Shown one piece after another: positions 51,783 to 61,200 of a stretch of DNA of 64,000 nt. Below the pieces are notes generated by a model, which saw only the letters and a list, made by a program, of their open reading frames with translations, had not been told where the DNA came from and ran no database searches. This stretch comes from Streptomyces sp. GESEQ-35. GTDB lineage: Bacteria > Actinomycetota > Actinomycetes > Streptomycetales > Streptomycetaceae. The DNA lies in NCBI RefSeq assembly GCF_017948485.1, contig NZ_JAFFSX010000007.1, positions 124,001-188,000 of the forward strand. Reading direction: 5' to 3'. Within the stretch, counting starts at the first letter, position 1, and every line of letters begins with the position of its first letter. The position numbers and the translations under genes are program-made.

Positions 51783-53105
51783 GTGACTGCCCAGGGCATC
51801 GAAGAGGTCCGCCTGACCGCGTTCAAGAGCTTCCGCGGTGAGGCCTTCCGGCTCGCTCCGCTGACCGTGTTGATCGGACGCAACAGCAGCGGCAAGTCGA
51901 ACGCGCTCGACGGACTCGAAGTGCTGTCTCGTCTGGCACGTGGCGAGGACATCGCCGAGGCGCTGGAGAGCCGGCGCAGCCCGGCAGGGCCGGTGCGCGG
52001 CGGGCTCGCCGGATGCGTGCCGCACGGATCGGACAGATTCTCGCTCGGGTGCACTGTGAGCAGCGAGTACGGGCCGATCCACCTGGATGTGACGATCCAG
52101 GTGGAGCCGGAGGTGCAGATCGTCGAGGAGCGCCTGTCCGGGCCCACCGTCAGCGGTCATCGCGACGTACTCGTGAGCGGCGCGCCGAGCCCGCACCTCG
52201 GTGACATCCAGGCGTCGTGGCACAACGGCAGGCCCGGCCGGAATCCGAGCGGCCCGTTCCGTAACTCACGTCTCCTCACGTCACAGCTGCCGTTGCGCCT
52301 GGCCGGTGACACAGAGGGCGAGCACGACTGCATCTGGATCGCCCAGTCGGTGCTGTCGGCTTTGGTCGGCGCCTTTCACCTCGATCCGGTGCCGCACCTC
52401 ATGCGCCAGTACGTCCCGTCGCGGGACGTACATCTGCGACGCACCGCGGAGAACCTGTCCGCCGCGATCGGCAACGTACAGAGGACGAGCCCTGAACTAT
52501 TCGATCGGCTCGTGCAGTTGCTGCGCGGGCTGGCCGATCACGACATTGAGACGCTGGCGGTCACTAAGTCCGAGCTGGGCGATGTGATGCTGGCGCTGGA
52601 TGAGGGGGAGCTGGGGCTGACTCCGGCCCGGGAGATGAGCGACGGGATGCTGCGTTTTCTCGCCATCACCACATCGCTCCTCACCGGAGGGAGGGGGCTC
52701 GACCTCGGTTCGTCGAGTGCGGGCAGTGCGAGGGGCGGTTCGGAACGCGCACTCATGTTGGTCGTTGAGGAGTTGGAGAACGGGCTGCACCCCTCCCAGG
52801 CGTCAGAAGTGCTGCAACTCGTCCGGCAGGCGAGCGCGGAGAACGACACGCAGGTGCTCATCACCACGCACAGCCCGGCCTTGTTGTCGGCGCTCGACAG
52901 CGCGGATCATGATGGGGTCGTGGTGTGCTGGCGGGACAGGGAGTCTGGCACGAGCCGGCTCACCAAGCTCACCGAGCTCGACGGGTATCCGGCAGCCATG
53001 GCGGCCGGACGCCTGGGCGATGTGATCACACAGGGGCGGCTGGAAGCCCGCGGGCAACAGGACCGCGACTACACGGAGTTCGACCGTCTTCTGGGGATCG
53101 GGTGA
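51783..53105 (+). CDS. AAA (AAA_21/RecF-like) ATPase
   Basis: This 440-residue protein has Walker A TVLIGRNSSGKSNALDG (residues ~29-45), an ABC-type signature-like segment ARQMSDGMLRFLAI-type near 285-300, and Walker B with catalytic Glu in LVVEELENGLHPSQ near 323, then the H-loop-like TTHSPALLSALDSA. It belongs to the OLD/AAA_21 ATPases that pair with toxins or nucleases in defence (PARIS- and Septu-like). No TOPRIM domain follows; instead the PIN gene starts 3 bases after its stop. GTG 51783 is preferred; ATG 51759 overlaps the HATPase gene. Mechanism unknown. Confidence 0.85.
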   Translation: MTAQGIEEVRLTAFKSFRGEAFRLAPLTVLIGRNSSGKSNALDGLEVLSRLARGEDIAEALESRRSPAGPVRGGLAGCVPHGSDRFSLGCTVSSEYGPIHLDVTIQVEPEVQIVEERLSGPTVSGHRDVLVSGAPSPHLGDIQASWHNGRPGRNPSGPFRNSRLLTSQLPLRLAGDTEGEHDCIWIAQSVLSALVGAFHLDPVPHLMRQYVPSRDVHLRRTAENLSAAIGNVQRTSPELFDRLVQLLRGLADHDIETLAVTKSELGDVMLALDEGELGLTPAREMSDGMLRFLAITTSLLTGGRGLDLGSSSAGSARGGSERALMLVVEELENGLHPSQASEVLQLVRQASAENDTQVLITTHSPALLSALDSADHDGVVVCWRDRESGTSRLTKLTELDGYPAAMAAGRLGDVITQGRLEARGQQDRDYTEFDRLLGIG

Positions 53106-53108
53106 GGC

Positions 53109-53582
53109 GTGGCTCGCAGGGTTGAATTCGTCGACACGTCGATTCTCTGCAATCTCCTTGAGGTGCCTGGCAAATGCCAGGACCGCGAGAAGGTGATCGA
53201 AGAGCTGCGTCGCAAGAGGGAGGCTCGGGACTGTGACCTGCTGCTCCCTGTGACCGCGGTCATCGAGACGGGAAACCACATCGCGCAGTTGCCTGACGGG
53301 CGGCAGAGGCGTACATGCGCGGAGCGGTTCGCCGGCGTGCTGCGCACGGTGGTGGAGGGCAAGGCGCCCTGGGCGCTCAACGAGGTGGAGTGGGACGCGG
53401 CGCATCTCAATGCGCTGATCGGGGGCGGCAGCACGGGCAGCAGCCTGGTGGAGCACGCCTGCAATCAGCTTGGCTGCGGCGACCTGAACATCCTCATCGA
53501 ACGGGACCGGTACCTTGCCCGGACGTCCGGGGTCGCGGCGACTGTGTGGACGCTGGATGCGCTGTTGGCGTCGTACGCGTGA
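53109..53582 (+). CDS. PIN-like nuclease paired with the AAA ATPase
   Basis: This 157-residue protein has a PIN-like pattern: VEFVDTSILCN (Asp9), VTAVIETGNH (Glu53) and CGDLNILIERDRY (Asp125) before a final WTLD. These acidic residues would coordinate metal for RNA cleavage. The GTG start lies 3 bases after the AAA stop, so the two are translated together. The combination suggests an ATPase-controlled RNase effector. The 3' end overlaps the convergent methylase gene by 89 bases. The PIN assignment is motif-based and moderately sure. Confidence 0.65.
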   Translation: MARRVEFVDTSILCNLLEVPGKCQDREKVIEELRRKREARDCDLLLPVTAVIETGNHIAQLPDGRQRRTCAERFAGVLRTVVEGKAPWALNEVEWDAAHLNALIGGGSTGSSLVEHACNQLGCGDLNILIERDRYLARTSGVAATVWTLDALLASYA

Positions 53583-56500
53583 GGGATGACTCGTCGAAGG
53601 GGAGAGACTCCTGCCTGGGGTGGAGGCCTGCGTCGGCCTCGGCTTGGTGGCGGCGTTGGTTCTCTTCGAGTAGGCGGTCGAGGATTTCCTGGCGGACGAT
53701 GGGGCCTACGGTGTAGCGGGGGCCCTGGCGGGTGTCGTGGAAGCCATGGTTGAGGCCGCCGGGTTGGTCGAGGAGGTCGTGCCAGCCGTAGCTGCGGGCC
53801 ACTTCCTCGTCAATGGCGCGGTGGATGGCCCGCAGTTCCGTGACATCCGAGTCCATGCACCTCTTGTCGTGGACGAGGTTGTATGTGGCAGTGAGCCCGC
53901 TTCGTACAAGCATGATCTGGCCACGGCGGGTGTTCAGTTGGTTGCCTAAGCGTCGGAGTTCTGGGGTGAGCTCCGGCCGTAGGAAGGTCTCGAACACGTA
54001 GGAAGGTGTGTAGCGGAGATCACCCCTCATGGTTGATGAATGACGGATCGCCCACCAATAGTGCGGTGCGCTGCTGAGCAACGCCAGCATCCCGGTGTCA
54101 TCTGTTGCGAAAACAACTGTTGCCTCACTCATGACTTGGCCAGTTGGTACCAGCATGGGCATTACGACTTTACTAACGCGTGTTATCACGAGCACCTGTT
54201 TCAAGCCTGTAATGGCTTGATGTAGATCCCCTCGAATTCGCCAGTAGAGCCACCATCGATCCATTAGGCCTGCGTACGTGCGCGGGTCCTTCGCAGCCCT
54301 CTCGGGCTTCACCCGCCGACGCACCTGTTCGTACGCTTCGGGATATTGCTTGGCGCGCTGCTCGCTCCAGTCGTGGAAGTTGATGATCCATCGACTTGCC
54401 GAGCCGTCGGGGTGCGAATTCAGATCCTGCCCGTTGAGATAAGGGAAGAGCACCTCCCGATACCGTTTGTCTTTTCCGATCAAGGCTTGAGCTGCCTCTG
54501 GCTCCATGGTAAATCCGGTGCCGAGGACTAGTGTCCCCTGGAATGCGATTCCTTCGTTCTCTTTCAGCCGATGTGCTGTTCCAGTGACGCGTGAAACCGG
54601 GTCCAGCGATGGAGTGATCCCCTTAACTGGTATTCCATCCGAGAGCCGCAGCCCACCTGCAGCTAAATTGCTCCGGCTTGCCCACACGGCGCAGTACTCC
54701 AGCATAGCGCTGCGGGACGGCCAGGGATTGCTCTGTACGGACTGACGGATTTCGAGTCCATCTGCCACGAGTCGATCAAGTCCAACCTCCCGTGTGTCCC
54801 CCTGCGCCAGGGTGTTCGTGGCGATTAACCCCATCTGCCCGCGCGCGTTCAGCAGGTTGTGCATGCGTAGGAGGAAGTACGCTGCTAGGTCTGCATTCCC
54901 GCGAACCCCACGCCCCAGGACATGAACCAGATACTCTCGATACCCCCTCCCTAAGGTTCCGGTAAGCTTCTTGCCGCCCAGATATGGCGGATTTCCCACT
55001 ATAGCGTCGAAACCGCCACCCTGGAAAACTTCCGGGAATCGGTGTGGCCAATTTAGCGGCTTCCATTCGTCGGGGTCTCCGAGGCCTGCGGCGCGGCGCC
55101 ACCGCGCTATGTCTTCTCTTGCTCGGCTCTTGATGCTCGCCTGATCCTCTGTATGAACCTTGCCCAACTGGTAAGGGCGAGTAGCCGCCGCGACGGCGGC
55201 CGTATCCAGGCCTGGCGCACCATGCTGGGCTTCCGCCAAGGATGCGGTTACGATGAGCTCGCCGAACAACTCTAAGAGTTCGACGGAATGTTCAGCTTCT
55301 TCCAATATCCTCCTCTTTCTTTCGAGAGCTGTGAGTGACGTTCCGGGAATGTCGACGATGCTCTTTCGTAACTGCGCCGCGTGCTGGATGTAGGCGCCCA
55401 TCCCAAGCTGCTGCGAAATGGTCGACGTGTAATCGACCGGGGACCGGCGATGAACCGTATTCTCTGCCGTCGGCAATAGGTGCATGTACTCCACTTGCTC
55501 GGCCGATGAGATCCCTGCGAGCGCGTCTCCGTCAATCAGCCGGTCATCCAGGAACGTGAACGGCATCCCGGGCTCGACTGTGTCCAACCACAGGGAAAAC
55601 TTGGCGAGCTCGACGGCGAGCGGATTGATGTCGACGCCGTACAAACAATGCTCCGTAATTTCTCGGCGCGCCCGGATCATCACCAGGTCGAACCCGTCAT
55701 CCTCTCGTTCCCGAAAGGGCTCGTGCCGACGGATGACATCAGCCTCGAACTGTTCCTTGATGCGTCCTGCCGCCTCTGTTTGCTGCTCGATTGCTCGAGC
55801 CTCGACCAGACGCTCCGCCAGATACCGACAGGCCGCGACGAGGAATGCCCCTGAACCACAGGCGATGTCAGCGACCTTGAGCTTCAGAATGTCTCCGCTG
55901 GGCTTGAGCTTCCAGACCTGGCTGTCGGCCGTCTCCAGTGGTCCGGGGAAGTAGACCAATGGCTCCAATGTGCTGCGTACCACATCCGAAGCTAACCACT
56001 CAGGCGTGTAGTGCGCGCCCGTCGCCTTACGTTTCGACGACCTGCCGACGTAGAGGCCTCCCGGAAGGACGACGACGGGAAGCCCGCGCAGATCGCTGCG
56101 GATGATGCCGTAGAAGGGCAGGAGTCGCTCGGTGAGAGCGGCGTCGCCACCCGTCGCAGCTAGCAACTTCCGCTCAGCCAAGATATGTTCATGCCCGTCG
56201 AGTGCACGCAGTGCCCGCTCCACTGCCTTGGGCGTGCCAATGCCAGAGTTTTTGTACGCGCTGGAGAGCGACGTGGCAAACGTGCTGAGCTGGGTGCTTC
56301 CCCGAGTAGTCTCGGCAGCAAGACTCTCGATTGCGGCGAGTTCTACTTGGATTTCTTGGCCCGGCTTGCCCGATAGGCCGATGACCGCGGTGGCCGCGCG
56401 CTGGCCCTCATACTCAAGGAGTCCCTCGTAGACCTGGCCGATTTCACCGAGCGACAGATGACTGAACGCAGTTTTGCGTCGCTCCCGGGTTGGGCCTTGA

Positions 56501-57789
56501 CCGGTGGTGATGTACTGGACGGAACGCAGCATGTGCAGCACGGTCCGGTCGTCCACAGGCCATGGAGACTCTCCGTCGCCCGGCTCGAGCCAGGGGTGTC
56601 GCCGAGGGTCGAAAAGGGAGCCGTCGTATCCACAAATGCGCATGCTGGGGTGATCTACACCCTGGTAGATGGCGTGGAATAGCGCCACAAGCCGGTGCCA
56701 CGCTGCAGTGCTTTGCTCCAGGTCCTCTTCGCTCGTATCCCGGGCCTGCGCTTCGAGTTCGGCACACAAGCCGCCCGCCGAATAGGACCGTGCGTAGAGT
56801 GGGTTGTCGGCGGGCAGTAGCGCTTTCTCCTCGGCGAAGAACGCGAAGAGGATCCGCATCTGGGTCGCGAGGGCGGCGTTGTAGACCTCAGCTGCTGACT
56901 GTTTCTCCAGCCCGGCCCGGCCAGCCTCACGCGCTTCTCTATCTGCGCGGCCGATGGCGGCCACGAGAAGCTCGACGGCCGCCTTCACCTGTCGGCCCAG
57001 CGACTCGGTGAGCTCTTCTGCTCGATCCTCCGCATTGTTGAGGAGGAACGTCAGCGTCTCGTCGTCCGGTACGGAGAAGAAGCGTCGACGGCTGAGCAGC
57101 GAGATGAACGCCCTTACCATCGTCCGATCGGCCGCCGATCCCCAGTCCGCGGTGTCGAAGGTGATGTATGTGGCCGCTGCCTCACGGGGAGCCCAGATAA
57201 GAGTCCACCAGCGGCCTGCCGCGACCAGTCCGAGACCGATGCCGTGGTGGCGGCAGAGGCGAGCCAGCCGGTCCGCCGGAGAGGCGGACCACGCGGTGCC
57301 GGACTGCCGGGCCGTCGGCAGCACGTCCGGGACGCAGACGAGGCCCAGCAGAGGGATCGCGTCCGGCGCGGGACTGGACGCATCGGAGGCGTCCGGGTGG
57401 ATCAGGGCGAACGACGGAGTCACCGTCTCCTGGTGCTCCGGAACGGACAGGGCAAGGTTGCCCAGGAGCGCAGGATCCTCGGACAGTGCGTCCCCCCAGC
57501 CCAGCAGGTCACGGAGGAGGTAGCCGATCCACGCGTCGTGGTAGACGCCCGGCTTCGAGTGCCACTCGCGGTGCTCGATCCGTAAGGAGCGCCTCGCCGG
57601 TCCGTCCAGGGCATCGAGCTGCGGCCATACGCGGGTCAGCGCCGGGATTCCGAGGAACGGGCCGTCAATCGTGACAAGACCCAGCCATTCCTCGTGCTGG
57701 CTACGGCCTTCCGCCGCGGGTGACCGGTTGCCGGCGGCCTGGCCGCGCCTCCTGGAGCCGAGTCGTGCCGATGTCGTACCGGTAGCCAT
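53494..57789 (-). CDS. second DrmMI-like adenine methylase
   Basis: This 1431-residue protein is a clear paralogue of the drmMI product at 45690, collinear along its length (e.g. RLARLCRHHGIGLGLVAAGR; ERLLPFYGIIRSDLRGLPV; DEEVARSYGWHDLLDQPG). It has a canonical motif I VADIACGSGAFLV near residue 643 and NPPY (IVGNPPYLGGKKL) near 930. Its C-terminal third, coded at about 54000-55900, is lower in GC than the rest. It lies on the opposite strand, divergent from drmA. Whether it replaces, assists or has different specificity from the first methylase is unknown. GGGGGTG precedes the ATG. Confidence 0.87.
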   Translation of the reverse strand: MATGTTSARLGSRRRGQAAGNRSPAAEGRSQHEEWLGLVTIDGPFLGIPALTRVWPQLDALDGPARRSLRIEHREWHSKPGVYHDAWIGYLLRDLLGWGDALSEDPALLGNLALSVPEHQETVTPSFALIHPDASDASSPAPDAIPLLGLVCVPDVLPTARQSGTAWSASPADRLARLCRHHGIGLGLVAAGRWWTLIWAPREAAATYITFDTADWGSAADRTMVRAFISLLSRRRFFSVPDDETLTFLLNNAEDRAEELTESLGRQVKAAVELLVAAIGRADREAREAGRAGLEKQSAAEVYNAALATQMRILFAFFAEEKALLPADNPLYARSYSAGGLCAELEAQARDTSEEDLEQSTAAWHRLVALFHAIYQGVDHPSMRICGYDGSLFDPRRHPWLEPGDGESPWPVDDRTVLHMLRSVQYITTGQGPTRERRKTAFSHLSLGEIGQVYEGLLEYEGQRAATAVIGLSGKPGQEIQVELAAIESLAAETTRGSTQLSTFATSLSSAYKNSGIGTPKAVERALRALDGHEHILAERKLLAATGGDAALTERLLPFYGIIRSDLRGLPVVVLPGGLYVGRSSKRKATGAHYTPEWLASDVVRSTLEPLVYFPGPLETADSQVWKLKPSGDILKLKVADIACGSGAFLVAACRYLAERLVEARAIEQQTEAAGRIKEQFEADVIRRHEPFREREDDGFDLVMIRARREITEHCLYGVDINPLAVELAKFSLWLDTVEPGMPFTFLDDRLIDGDALAGISSAEQVEYMHLLPTAENTVHRRSPVDYTSTISQQLGMGAYIQHAAQLRKSIVDIPGTSLTALERKRRILEEAEHSVELLELFGELIVTASLAEAQHGAPGLDTAAVAAATRPYQLGKVHTEDQASIKSRAREDIARWRRAAGLGDPDEWKPLNWPHRFPEVFQGGGFDAIVGNPPYLGGKKLTGTLGRGYREYLVHVLGRGVRGNADLAAYFLLRMHNLLNARGQMGLIATNTLAQGDTREVGLDRLVADGLEIRQSVQSNPWPSRSAMLEYCAVWASRSNLAAGGLRLSDGIPVKGITPSLDPVSRVTGTAHRLKENEGIAFQGTLVLGTGFTMEPEAAQALIGKDKRYREVLFPYLNGQDLNSHPDGSASRWIINFHDWSEQRAKQYPEAYEQVRRRVKPERAAKDPRTYAGLMDRWWLYWRIRGDLHQAITGLKQVLVITRVSKVVMPMLVPTGQVMSEATVVFATDDTGMLALLSSAPHYWWAIRHSSTMRGDLRYTPSYVFETFLRPELTPELRRLGNQLNTRRGQIMLVRSGLTATYNLVHDKRCMDSDVTELRAIHRAIDEEVARSYGWHDLLDQPGGLNHGFHDTRQGPRYTVGPIVRQEILDRLLEENQRRHQAEADAGLHPRQESLPFDESSLTRTTPTAHPASTQSPRPRTSGQGTGPVR

Positions 57790-58255
57790 AAGGCACCCCC
57801 GCTGCGAGACAACGATTGCGCACGGCGATCTGAGTAGGTACGTGGTCAGGCCTCAGAACTGACGGTAGCCGGACGAGTACCAAATCGGATAGAGCGCCTG
57901 CGGCATAGGACCTCCGGCTGTGCTGATGGGGACCGAGCGACGCACGAGTGCCGAGTTTGTCCCACAAGTGCTCGCCGACTGGCCGGCGTTGAGCGGCGCC
58001 TGCCAGCGGGACGGATCGCTTCATCGATCGTGGAGTCGCGGCTGCCTCGCTGGAGAGGTTCGAGGAATGCAGCGACGGAGACCACGCCGAGTATCCAAAA
58101 CAAGCCATAGCTGCCCCGACCGTCCCGTTCTGAATGTCAGACGTGACCATTAGCATCCAGGTGATGGCAGGTCGTCACGGTCGTGGGTGATGGGTGCCGC
58201 GGAGCTGGCAGGGCCCTCGTGGGCCGCGTATGACGTACGAAAGAGGGACGCCCCG
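57790..58255. other. divergent intergenic region, no gene seen
   Basis: 466 bases separate the second methylase from drmA. Short open frames exist but lack ribosome sites and family features. The region presumably holds both promoters; no clear -35/-10 pair, repeat or operator could be fixed. Confidence 0.5.
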
Positions 58256-61200
58256 ATGCCCAGTCAGTCCGCTGCGGTGCCGCCGGGCTCGTTGGAAGAA
58301 GATCTCCTCCAGCGGGTCCGCGAAGTACCGCAGACCTTCGTCCCGGCCGGCTCCTATGAAGTCCGGGACGATCTGGGTGAGCTCATCAGCCGCGATCTGC
58401 TCGGTCCCTGGGACGGCCCGAGCGAGGAGTTCGACCACCGGGCGGCCGGTCCCCGCGATCGCTATCTGGTTGGTTTGATCGGACCCAAGCGCACCCTCAC
58501 GACCTCGCTGGCGGCCACCGGCGAGCAGTTGAACGACGACTCCGACGGCGAGGGCGACAGCAGTGACCAGAGCCTGCCCGAGAAGCTCACGACACAGAAC
58601 GCCGGCCGTATGTGGGCGTCATCCATGGGAATGATGTTCGCCGTCGCTGCGGACGACGGAGTGGATACGGTCTCCGTGCGTGTCCGGTGGGGGCGTTACG
58701 ACAAGTCCCAGGTGCTGAGCGACGACGGAGTCGCCCGTACGACCTGGAGTCGCGAGCAAGTCGAGAAGAACCCCGAGATCCGGCTCGACGGCAAGCCTCG
58801 GCAGGTTCTCCCGCTCACCGCCGACGACCCGGACGCCCCAGGGGTGCGTCTGATCGCCGAAGTACGGAACCGACCGGGTTCCGGCGGCCCGACCCGAGTG
58901 GTCGAACTGTCCCTGGTGAACGCCCAGGAGGAGCCCCAGCAGTCGAAGGACACCGCCTGGCTGTTCCAGACGGAGTTGCGGGTCACCGCGCTTGATGGCG
59001 CGGCACCCGTCTTCCTGCCCATTTCCGACCCGCTCGACGGAGCTGCGGAGGCCTACGACGCGTTCGGCGGGGCCGATCCGGAGGAGCAGCACCTGACGCT
59101 GCTCTATCGCAATCAGCTGAAGCACGCGGCGGGCCGCAATGTCGCCGTCGCGGTGACGATCGATGAAGGCGAACGGCGAGCCCGCGCGCTCACCACCACT
59201 TGGCTTCCCGTCTACGATGTTCCGGCCACCATCGCGCCGTCCGGCGAAGACGCAGCGCATCTCGCCGGGCTCGAACTCTCAATGGACGCGCTCGCCGAGC
59301 TTGCACCTGTTGAACTGACGGCAGCGCTCGCCCCGTTGGCAGACGGATACAGTGCCTGGCTCGACGAGCGGCAGGCGCAGGCCGAGCAACTGTCCCCCGG
59401 GCTACGGGACAGCGCGCTCGCCGCGGTGGAACAGGCTCGTGAGGTGTCTGTCCGGATCACCCTCGGAGCGGACCTCCTGAACGATCCGGACCGGCCCGAG
59501 GCTCTAGAAGCATTCCGGTTCGCCAACCGGGCGATGGCGCTCCAGCGGCGGCACACTGCCATCGCGGGGCTGCGCGAGAGGGAAGGCCTCAGTTTCGCCG
59601 AGGCCCAGCAACGGATCGCCGATCAAGGACCCGCTGCCGCGTCCTGGCGTCCGTTCCAGCTGGCCTTCGTTCTCCTCAATCTGCGAGCGCTGGCCATTCC
59701 GACACTTCCCGAACGGGAAGCAGGCGCCGATGCCATCGTTGACCTGCTCTTCTTTCCGACTGGTGGCGGTAAGACCGAGGCCTATCTCGGCCTCGCCGCC
59801 TTCACCTTCGCCATTCGCCGTCTTCAGGGAACCATTGGCTCCGGGGCGGATGCCCGTAGCGGTGACGCGGGCGTCGCCGTATTGATGCGCTACACCTTGC
59901 GGCTACTCACCGCCCAGCAGTTCCAGCGTGCCGCTGCCTTGGTCTGCGCCGCGGAAGTGCTGCGCCGAGAGGCGTTCGAGGGCGGGGACACCCGCTGGGG
60001 CGCGACGCCCTTCCGGATCGGACTGTGGGTGGGCGGAGCTGTCTCCCCGAACCGCTACGAAGAAGCGGCACAACAGATCGCCGAAGCGAAAGAAGCAGGG
60101 GACAGCCGCGGTGCCAAGGTGCTGCAGACCCTGGCCTGCCCCTGGTGCGGTACGGCGCTCAGCGCTCAGCGCGACCTCCATCCCGACGATGATCTGCGCC
60201 GGGTTCTTCTCTACTGCGCCAACGGCGAGGGCAAAAACGCCTGCCCGTTCTCACAGCGACGCTCCCCACGTGAAGGGCTGCCCATCCTCACGGTCGACGA
60301 GGAGATCTACCGCCTGGCCCCCAGCCTGCTGATCGCCACCGTAGACAAGCTTGCCCAGCTGCCGTGGCGCGGCTACGCCGGAATGCTCTTCGGGCGGGTG
60401 TCCCAGCTCTGTCTGCGCCACGGTTACCGGCACGCCGACCTGGACGCGCGGACCAAGTGCGGAGAGAAGCACAACGCCAAGGGCAAGTACGAAGCGGTCA
60501 AGAGCCAGGAAGTGACACGCCTGCGACCGCCAGACCTGATCATCCAGGACGAACTCCACCTGATCTCAGGTGCCTTGGGCACAACAGTCGGCCTCTTTGA
60601 AGCGGCCGTCGACGAGTTGTGCAGCTGGTCAGCGCCCGACAGTACGGGCGCCACGAAACTGGTGGGCCCCAAGATCGTTGCATCCACGGCCACGACGAAG
60701 CGAGCAGCCGACCAGATCCTCGGCGTCTTCGCCAGGAAGGCGGCAATTTTCCCGCCCCAGGTGATCGACGTCGAGGACACCTTCTTCTCGCAGCAGGTCG
60801 CACTCTCGCAAGAGGCGCCCGGCCGGCGCTACCTGGGAATCTGCGCACATGGCGTGAGGATGAAGCAGGCGGAGATCCGCGTGGCCGAGATCCTGCTGCT
60901 CGCCGGCCAGACGCTCTTCGACAAGCACGGCGAGCCCGCCGACCCGTATATGACGCTGGTGGGTTACTTCAACGCCACGCGTGAACTCGCGGGGATGCGC
61001 CGCTTCCTGGACGACGACATCGCCACTCGTGTCCGTGTCCACGGCAACCGCAAGGGCCTTTCCAATCGGCTGCTCCGCAGGACGGACATGCTGTCCGTGC
61101 AGGAGCTGACCTCGCGCATCTCCTCCGGGGACATCACGGAGGTGCTCGCTCGCCTGGAGATCGGCTTCGACGAGGAGGCAGACACGACGGTCCGCAAGGC

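Noticed and set aside
45690..57789. BREX system based on PglX-like methylases
   Set aside because: No PglZ, BrxC or BrxL-like gene is present, while DrmA, DrmB (DUF1998) and DrmD are recognisable, so DISARM fits better.
57920..58153. 77-codon open frame between the second methylase and drmA
   Set aside because: No ribosome site, no hydrophobic or domain pattern, and neighbouring frames are equally open.
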